Part shown: one piece after another, positions 14,410-18,639 of the stretch
Layout of the letters: every line of letters begins with the position of its first letter
Numbering within the stretch: the stretch's first letter is position 1
Assembly: GCA_964482845.1 (NCBI GenBank)
Contig: CAYZZE010000042.1
Coordinates: 1 to 18,639 of the forward strand
Origin: VGPI01 sp964482845
GTDB taxonomy: Bacteria > Cloacimonadota > Cloacimonadia > Cloacimonadales > Cloacimonadaceae
Direction of reading: 5' to 3'
DNA: 18,639 bases
Translations under genes and position numbers: made by a program
The notes under the pieces: generated by a model
Seen by the model: the letters and a program-made list of their open reading frames with translations, nothing else
The model's database searches: none
What the model was told of the DNA's origin: nothing

Positions 14410-14778
14410 TTGGCACATATAGCAGGAATCGAAATTCCCAAAAACAAAAGACTAATCATTGGTCTAACCTACATCTATGGCATCGGTCGATCACACGCCA
14501 TCGAAATCTGCCAGAAAGCCAATATCGATCAGATGAGAAAGGTATCAGACCTGACAGTCGAAGAAGAAAAAATGCTACGCGACATCATCCAGAACGATTA
14601 CATCGTTGAGGGTACCTTGCGCACTCAGGTTGCCATGAACATCAAACGCTTGATGGAAATCGGCTCTTATCGCGGCTTGAGGCACAAACGCGGCTTGCCC
14701 GTTCGGGGACAGCGCACTCAGACCAATGCGCGCACCCGCAAAGGACCGCGTGCCGGTGGTTTGAAGAAAAAGAAATAG
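14410..14778 (+). CDS. rpsM: 30S ribosomal protein S13
   Basis: S13 lies in the 30S head with S19 and contacts the P-site tRNA and the B1 bridges. The product (122 aa; E. coli 118) has HIAGIEIPKNKRLIIGLTYI (3-22), the helix-two-turn-helix GIGRSHA (24-30) and the basic C-terminal SYRGLRHKRGLPVRGQRTQT (86-105). The start is TTG 14410, preceded by AAGGAGGAGG; no ATG is available in the N-terminal region. In E. coli this begins the alpha operon, whose leader is bound by S4. The gap here is only 19 bp, so that pseudoknot is absent. Confidence 0.96.
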   Translation: MAHIAGIEIPKNKRLIIGLTYIYGIGRSHAIEICQKANIDQMRKVSDLTVEEEKMLRDIIQNDYIVEGTLRTQVAMNIKRLMEIGSYRGLRHKRGLPVRGQRTQTNARTRKGPRAGGLKKKK

Positions 14779-14788
14779 GAGTTACACC

Positions 14789-15178
14789 ATGGCAAAAAAA
14801 ACCAGAGTTAAAAAGAAACGTGTTCGCCTGGCATTTGACGAGGGATTGATCTTCGTCCACTCCAGTTTCAACAACACGATCATCACGCTGACCGATAGGT
14901 CGGGAAATGTGCTTGCCTGGTCAAGCGGTGGCAAGATCGGATACAAGGGTTCACGCAAAAGCACCCCATTCGCCGCACAATTGGCAGCGGATGAAGTAGC
15001 CAAAGCCGGACAGGAAATGGGCATCAACCGCGTCGGCGTGATCGTCAAAGGTCCTGGTGGCGGAAGGGAATCTTCTGTGCGCGCCATTTCAGCCACCGGT
15101 ATGAAAGTGACCATGATCAAAGATGAAACGTCAATTCCCCACAACGGCTGCAGACCACCCAAAACCAGACGGATCTAA
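14789..15178 (+). CDS. rpsK: 30S ribosomal protein S11
   Basis: S11 lies on the platform of the small subunit near the Shine-Dalgarno helix. The product is 129 aa, as in E. coli. Key segments are HSSFNNTIITLTDRSGNVLA, WSSGGKIGYKGSRKSTPFAA and VKGPGGGRESSVRAI. The end DETSIPHNGCRPPKTRRI carries the PHNGCRPPK signature, including the Asn that becomes isoaspartate in E. coli. AGGAG precedes ATG 14789, ten bases after the rpsM stop. Confidence 0.97.
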   Translation: MAKKTRVKKKRVRLAFDEGLIFVHSSFNNTIITLTDRSGNVLAWSSGGKIGYKGSRKSTPFAAQLAADEVAKAGQEMGINRVGVIVKGPGGGRESSVRAISATGMKVTMIKDETSIPHNGCRPPKTRRI

Positions 15179-15193
15179 CGGAGGATAACGAAA

Positions 15194-15811
15194 ATGGCAA
15201 GATATACCGGACACAAAGCCAAACTGTGTCGCAAGTTCAAAGAAAACCTGTTTGGTCCCGCCAAATACGATAAGATATTATCCAATAGAAACTTCCCGCC
15301 CGGTCAACATGGACGCACCATACGCCGCAAGATGAGTGACTATGGACTTCATCTGGCAGCAAAACAAAAACTTAGAACCATCTACTGCCTTTTGGAAAAG
15401 CAATTCCGCAATTACTTTTTCAAAGCCGCCAAGATCAAGGGCGTGACTGGCGACAACTTGATGCAAATGCTGGAACGCCGCTTGGACAACGTGGTCTTTC
15501 GCATGGGATTTGCCGTTACCCGGATGCAGTCCAGGCAGTTTGTCAATCACGGACACTTCTTGGTCAACGGCAAGAAAGTGGATATTCCCTCCTATCTGCT
15601 CAAACCCGGTGACATCATCGAGGTGCGTGAAAAAAGCCGCTCCATGCCAATGCTACTGAACGCCATGGAACGAACCGAACACAGTTCCCCATATTCCTGG
15701 ATCACAATAGACAAGGAAAACATGCGTGGGGTCTTTGAGAGTATTCCTCCTGCCGCTGAAATACCGACCACTGTCGATGTTCGCCTGATCGTTGAATACT
15801 ACTCCAAGTAA
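15194..15811 (+). CDS. rpsD: 30S ribosomal protein S4, zinc-free (C-) type
   Basis: S4 is a primary 16S rRNA binder that also works as an operon repressor in several bacteria. The product (205 aa; E. coli 206) begins MARYTGHKAKLCRKFKENLF. Only Cys12 is present near the N terminus, so the four-cysteine zinc site of the C+ form is missing. The S4 RNA-binding domain runs about 93-157 (LERRLDNVVFRMGFAVTR, then GHFLVNGKKVDIPSYLLKPG). The C terminus is the standard VRLIVEYYSK. CGGAGG lies nine bases upstream of ATG 15194. The zinc-free S4 contrasts with zinc-type S14 and L36 in the same operon. Confidence 0.97.
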   Translation: MARYTGHKAKLCRKFKENLFGPAKYDKILSNRNFPPGQHGRTIRRKMSDYGLHLAAKQKLRTIYCLLEKQFRNYFFKAAKIKGVTGDNLMQMLERRLDNVVFRMGFAVTRMQSRQFVNHGHFLVNGKKVDIPSYLLKPGDIIEVREKSRSMPMLLNAMERTEHSSPYSWITIDKENMRGVFESIPPAAEIPTTVDVRLIVEYYSK

Positions 15812-15831
15812 CCAAGAACGAGGAGTTTGAC

Positions 15832-16956
15832 ATGATGTATCTTGAACCCTTGCAAATGCCGGAGAATATCGAAGTTGACAATGCTTCATACACTCCCAAT
15901 TATGGCAGATTTGAAATCGGTCCCTTTGAACCTGGCTTTGGCACCACCATCGGCAATACGCTGAGGCGTGTCCTACTCTCATCAATACAGGGAGCAGCGG
16001 TTAGGTTTGTCCGCATTGAAGGTCTGCATCACGAATTCTCACCCATTCCCGGAACGAATTCCGATTATATCGATCTCATCCTGCGTCTTAAACAACTGGT
16101 GGTCTATTCCTCTTCGATCGATGAGGTTCTGGTCGTCTTGGAACACAAAGGCAAAGGCATCATCACCGCCGCCTCGCTGACAGAAAACCAGCATATCAAG
16201 ATCCTGAACAAAGACCTTTACCTCCTCGAAGTGACCGAGGATATCGACCTTAAGATCGAATTGTATATCGGAATAGGCAGAGGATATGTCCCGGCTGACC
16301 GGCAAAATACTGAAGGCAAGCCCATCGGATTTATCCCGATCGATTCAGTGTATTCACCCGTCAGAAAGGTCAATTTCAGCGTTACACATCAACGCGTAAA
16401 GGAGAGAATGAATTATGACAAACTGATCCTTGAGATCCACACCAATGCCGCGGTCGAGCCCAAACACGCTCTCTTCCTATCCGCCAAGATCCTCAAGGAT
16501 ATGTATGCCAAGATGAGTTTATTTGAAACCGAACCAGAATACATTAAAGATATCAAAATGGATCCCGAACTGGAAGAACTTGACCGCATCATGCGCATGA
16601 GCGTCAAAGAGATCGAGCTGACCGTCCGCGCTGCCAATTGCCTGTCCCTGGCAAAGATCGAGACCATCGGCGAACTCGTCAGCAAAACCGAATCAGAGAT
16701 GCTGAAGTTCCGCAATTTTGGCAAGAAATCTCTCGAGGAGATCGTCCTCAAACTGAAAAAATACGGGCTGGAACTCGGTATGGACGTTGATACCATCAAT
16801 AAGCGTATCCGCGATGCCAAAAGCCGCGGGATAAAATCTGAAGATTTTTCTTCTGCCGATAGTACCGACACCGGACGACCGGTGGTTTCCACGCCGCCCC
16901 GAAAACCAGTTCCCGCCACTGCTAAGAAGAAGGTGAAACATGCGACACAGAGTTGA
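15832..16956 (+). CDS. rpoA: DNA-directed RNA polymerase subunit alpha
   Basis: Alpha dimerises to nucleate RNA polymerase assembly and its C-terminal domain binds UP elements and activators. The N-terminal domain (about 1-235) has RFEIGPFEPGFGTTIGNTLR (26-45) and RRVLLSSIQGAA. The C-terminal domain (about 255-317) has SVKEIELTVRAANCLSLAKI and FRNFGKKSLEEI; Arg266 matches E. coli Arg265, the UP-element contact. Residues about 325-374 form an extra basic, Pro/Thr-rich tail, so the protein is 374 aa against 329 in E. coli. Two tandem ATGs (15832, 15835) follow GAGGAG. The stop lies 17 nt inside rplQ. Confidence 0.97.
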   Translation: MMYLEPLQMPENIEVDNASYTPNYGRFEIGPFEPGFGTTIGNTLRRVLLSSIQGAAVRFVRIEGLHHEFSPIPGTNSDYIDLILRLKQLVVYSSSIDEVLVVLEHKGKGIITAASLTENQHIKILNKDLYLLEVTEDIDLKIELYIGIGRGYVPADRQNTEGKPIGFIPIDSVYSPVRKVNFSVTHQRVKERMNYDKLILEIHTNAAVEPKHALFLSAKILKDMYAKMSLFETEPEYIKDIKMDPELEELDRIMRMSVKEIELTVRAANCLSLAKIETIGELVSKTESEMLKFRNFGKKSLEEIVLKLKKYGLELGMDVDTINKRIRDAKSRGIKSEDFSSADSTDTGRPVVSTPPRKPVPATAKKKVKHATQS

Positions 16957-17356
16957 AGGTAGAAATTTCGGGCGGGAAGCCGACCAGCGTAGATTGATGA
17001 TGAGAAATCTCGTCAAATCCATCATCGACCACGGTAGGATCACCACCACCCTGGCGAAGGCAAAGGAAATGAGACGTTACGTCGAACGCGTGATAACCTA
17101 CGGGAAACAGAATAGCGTGCATGCCAGGCGTCTGGCATACAGCGTCCTCGGCGACCACGCACTGGTAAAACGGCTCTTCGATGACATCGCTCCTGCCATG
17201 ATGAATCGTAACGGCGGTTACACCCGCGTCCTCAAAGCCGGTTTTCGCAAAGGTGATTCCGCCCCCTTGGCGATCATTGAATTCGTCGAGGATATTGCCA
17301 AATCCGGAACCAAACCCAAAAAAGAAAAGATCAAAGCCAAAGACCTGAACAAGTAG
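16940..17356 (+). CDS. rplQ: 50S ribosomal protein L17
   Basis: Last gene of the operon. L17 lies near the tunnel exit of the large subunit. The product (138 aa; E. coli 127) has MRHRVEGRNFGREADQRRLM (1-20), then IDHGRITTTLAKAKEMRRYV (29-48), both diagnostic, and GGYTRVLKAGFRKGDSAPLAIIE. The tail is Lys-rich (KPKKEKIKAKDLNK). The start overlaps the last 17 bases of rpoA, with its Shine-Dalgarno-like AAGGTG inside the rpoA coding region. A terminator hairpin starts about 28 bp after the stop. Confidence 0.97.
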   Translation: MRHRVEGRNFGREADQRRLMMRNLVKSIIDHGRITTTLAKAKEMRRYVERVITYGKQNSVHARRLAYSVLGDHALVKRLFDDIAPAMMNRNGGYTRVLKAGFRKGDSAPLAIIEFVEDIAKSGTKPKKEKIKAKDLNK

Positions 17357-17384
17357 TCACCACTACTGCTCAGATCATCCGATA

Positions 17385-17417
17385 AAAGCCCGATCCGGTG
17401 CAGCCGTATCGGGCTTT
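17385..17417. terminator. Terminator of the ribosomal superoperon, possibly bidirectional
   Basis: Arms AAAGCCCGAT (17385-17394) and ATCGGGCTTT (17408-17417) pair perfectly over ten positions around a 13-base loop. The A and T bases at the ends would give short U-tracts in either direction. It lies 28 bp after rplQ and between convergent genes, as expected for a shared rho-independent terminator. The U-tract on the + strand is short (TTTGTGT). Confidence 0.75.
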
Positions 17418-17427
17418 GTGTATCTTG

Positions 17428-17484
17428 TAGCGGAGCTTTTCAAAGCTCCGTAAATATGCGCGTAGCGGAGCCTTCCAGCCCTGT
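17428..17484. repeat. Two copies of a GTAGCGGAGC palindromic repeat, one decayed
   Basis: Copy 1 begins GTAGCGGAGC at 17428 and folds as CGGAGCTT (17431-17438), loop TTCA, AAGCTCCG (17443-17450), a perfect eight-base stem. Copy 2 begins with the same ten bases at 17462, followed by CTTCCAGCCCTG, whose 3' arm no longer pairs fully. The copies are 34 bp apart. They look like members of a dispersed miniature palindromic family (REP-like). Copy 1 could also back up termination for the convergent gene on the - strand. Confidence 0.6.
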
Positions 17485-17494
17485 GCAATTGTCC

Positions 17495-18310
17495 CTACTT
17501 CCTCCGGATCAAATAGGGCAAAAACTCAATCTGCGTATATTTCCAGTCGATCGTGGCAAAGAATCTATCCGCCGGCACCCGCTGTGTCTGGATCACTCCT
17601 GCTTTGATCTGGCGGTGCTCACCGATAAAGACCTTAAAGGGCTTGGTACTGCCGATCACGCAAAAAGCGCCGTATTCATGTGTCTCCCGGGCAGGCAGTT
17701 CCATGGACAGCGTAAAGTCATCCCCGGCTGCCGGAAACGAAAACTCCTGACGCGCCGGCACCTTGCCGTTGGAGACCCAGAGGATGTCCAGCGAGTCCTT
17801 TTGGATCGAGGCGATCATATAATGCAGGGGTTCACTGCCCCGATAGGTGAGGACAGCCGGATCCCGGTCAAAGAAATCGTTGTTGTTCATGCCCGCATTG
17901 ATCACAAATGCGCTCAAGCCGCTATCCGCATCGTCAAATTCAATGTCCATCACCACCGTCGTGCGGATCACGCCGCCCTCCTCGATGCGCTGTTCCGGGT
18001 TATGACGGTGACGCCATTTCCGCACGGCCGATTTGCTCAGGGCGCCCACATACTGCCCCACAAATTCACTGATCTGCCGGTTGCGTTCCGTCTCTTCCAC
18101 CGCCGTCAGCGTATAGACATAGGTGACGCCATTCCGTTTCAGACATTCGATGATCGCTTCTCGTTCCGCTTGCTGCAACGCCGCTTTGGGACTCTTGTCC
18201 ACCGTTCGCAGCGTGTAGCTGAAACCATCGATCTTTTTCACCTTTCCCGCCAGGGGCAACGATAACGACAACACCATCACCGCGATCAGACATACCAGTT
18301 GCTTACGCAT
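17495..18310 (-). CDS. Secreted protein of unknown function, possible LPP20/FlgT-like and DUF4384-like domains
   Basis: ATG 18310 gives 271 residues beginning MRKQLVCLIAVMVLSLSLPL, a clear signal peptide with probable cleavage near residue 22. GTG 18325 would add five residues, but GAGG sits nine bases before the ATG, so I prefer ATG. The N-terminal mature part (about 43-125, ALQQAEREAIIECLKRNGVT) resembles the alpha-beta module of LPP20/FlgT-type envelope proteins. The later part (about 155-230, LHYMIASIQKDSLDILW, FSFPAAGDDFTLSMELPARE) resembles DUF4384, where a beta-sandwich is typical. Both assignments are from memory of sequence style and are tentative. The mature protein has a single Cys in each half and no lipobox. 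It converges on rplQ and is not part of that operon. Confidence 0.75.
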   Translation of the reverse strand: MRKQLVCLIAVMVLSLSLPLAGKVKKIDGFSYTLRTVDKSPKAALQQAEREAIIECLKRNGVTYVYTLTAVEETERNRQISEFVGQYVGALSKSAVRKWRHRHNPEQRIEEGGVIRTTVVMDIEFDDADSGLSAFVINAGMNNNDFFDRDPAVLTYRGSEPLHYMIASIQKDSLDILWVSNGKVPARQEFSFPAAGDDFTLSMELPARETHEYGAFCVIGSTKPFKVFIGEHRQIKAGVIQTQRVPADRFFATIDWKYTQIEFLPYLIRRK

Positions 18311-18331
18311 ACGCCATAACCTCACAAATCT

Positions 18332-18420
18332 TCATCTGAATCCAATCATCGTTTGAGCGATCAATTCGTCAATCTTTTTATCGATGGAACGCGGATTGAG
18401 CGGATCAAGCGGATGTTGGA
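18332..18420 (-). pseudogene. C-terminal tail of a truncated gene upstream of the secreted-protein gene
   Basis: The minus frame ending with TGA at 18334-18332 reads FQHPLDPLNPRSIDKKIDEL then IAQTMIGFR. It has the look of a genuine protein C terminus, an amphipathic helix, and stops 21 bases before the ATG of the next gene, as in an operon. Upstream it runs into a palindromic repeat and then a stop (near 18490) without any start codon. The 5' part therefore seems to have been lost where the repeats lie. No family is recognised. It could also be chance. Confidence 0.3.
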
Positions 18421-18422
18421 AC

Positions 18423-18449
18423 GTAGAAGCGCTCTCCTGAAGCGCCCTA
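18423..18449. repeat. Third GTAG-type palindromic repeat
   Basis: GTAGAAGCGCTCTCCTGA followed by AGCGCCC. GCGCT (18429-18433) pairs with AGCGC (18441-18445). It has the same layout as the copies near 17428 and 17462: GTAG, a purine-rich arm, a pyrimidine-rich loop and a returning arm, but a different arm sequence. It is imperfect and its membership in the family is inferred. Confidence 0.35.
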
Positions 18450-18461
18450 TTTCTAAAAATT

Positions 18462-18515
18462 GAACGCAGATGACGCTGATGGCGGATGATTAAATGGATA
18501 AATCAGAACGGGATG
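18462..18515. repeat. Degenerate short-period repeat (GCAGATGAC-like)
   Basis: GCAGATGAC, GCTGATGGC and GGATGATTA follow each other at a nine-base step, then AATGGATAAATCAGA. Such GCAGATGACGC strings occur as dispersed intergenic repeats in many bacterial genomes. No gene or terminator is seen in this stretch. The rest of 18516-18570 shows only GGGATGTGGGG (from 18519) facing CCCACCCC (18530-18537), a short GC-rich hairpin. Confidence 0.4.
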
Positions 18516-18570
18516 TGGGGTCGCTTTCCCACCCCATAAACAATCAAAGACCGTTGCACATAGGGGTATC

Positions 18571-18639
18571 ACCGGCTTCAGCCGGTCGTTGCACTGACTT
18601 CAGTCGGTCGTTGCACTGACTTCAGTCGGTCGTTGCACT
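18571..18639. repeat. 22-bp tandem repeat of hairpins with TTCA loops, running off the right edge
   Basis: Hairpin 1 is ACCGGC-TTCA-GCCGGT (18571-18586). Hairpins 2 and 3 are ACTGAC-TTCA-GTCGGT (18593-18608 and 18615-18630). The spacer CGTTGC separates them and recurs at 18587, 18609 and 18631, so the period is 22 bp. An isolated CGTTGCAC also occurs at 18552. The stem changes from ACCGGC to ACTGAC on one side and GCCGGT to GTCGGT on the other, keeping all six pairs (one G-U). Not a CRISPR: spacers are too short and identical. Confidence 0.8.

Noticed and set aside
17456..18265. 269-aa + strand frame opposite the secreted-protein gene
   Set aside because: The minus reading has a signal peptide, Shine-Dalgarno and domain-like character; the + reading is rich in Arg/His and typical of an antisense shadow.
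18571..18639. CRISPR array
   Set aside because: The 22-bp units are contiguous hairpins with an identical 6-bp spacer; no variable spacers and no cas genes.

Overview
The window is dominated by one complete bacterial ribosomal-protein superoperon on the + strand (about 2966-17356). It holds 30 intact genes in the classic fused S10-spc-alpha order: rpsJ, rplC, rplD, rplW, rplB, rpsS, rplV, rpsC, rplP, rpmC, rpsQ, rplN, rplX, rplE, rpsZ, rpsH, rplF, rplR, rpsE, rpmD, rplO, secY, map, infA, rpmJ, rpsM, rpsK, rpsD, rpoA, rplQ. Shine-Dalgarno sequences (AGGAG or GGAGG) are clear throughout, gaps are short, and several genes overlap (ATGA, GTGA, or 17 nt at rpoA/rplQ). The organism is a bacterium of middling GC. 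The gene set, the lack of adk between secY and map, and the secreted protein and palindromic repeats downstream would suit a Gram-negative lineage of the Fibrobacterota-Chlorobiota-Bacteroidota superphylum. Cloacimonadota is my best guess, but this is inference and not proven by the sequence.

Region 1-1979 (- strand) is a more AT-rich accessory module. A CcrM/HinfI-type beta-class adenine methyltransferase (probable target GANTC) has its own TTGACA promoter. It is followed, with two bases before the first overlapping ATG, by a type II restriction endonuclease gene that runs off the left edge. This looks like a transferred restriction-modification pair.

Region 1980-2965 is a junction. About 300 bp hold no convincing gene. 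Then comes the decayed N-terminal part of an IS5-type transposase with a nonsense codon at a conserved Trp, and then the leader of the ribosomal operon. The leader has a candidate promoter and a 63-codon ORF with a strong Shine-Dalgarno that overlaps the rpsJ start.

Region 2966-17356 makes the small-subunit and large-subunit proteins, the SecY translocon channel, methionine aminopeptidase, IF-1 and the RNA polymerase alpha subunit. Co-expression ties ribosome supply to transcription, secretion and N-terminal processing. A hairpin in the 41-bp infA-rpmJ gap is the only strong secondary structure I see inside the operon.

Region 17357-18639 begins with a terminator hairpin. It then has GTAG-type palindromic repeats, a convergent gene for a secreted protein (- strand), the tail of a truncated upstream gene, and an array of 22-bp tandem repeats running off the right edge. 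I see no wholly new multigene system. The points most worth a second look are the leader ORF before rpsJ, the GANTC R-M pair beside the ribosomal operon, and the TTCA-loop hairpin repeats.
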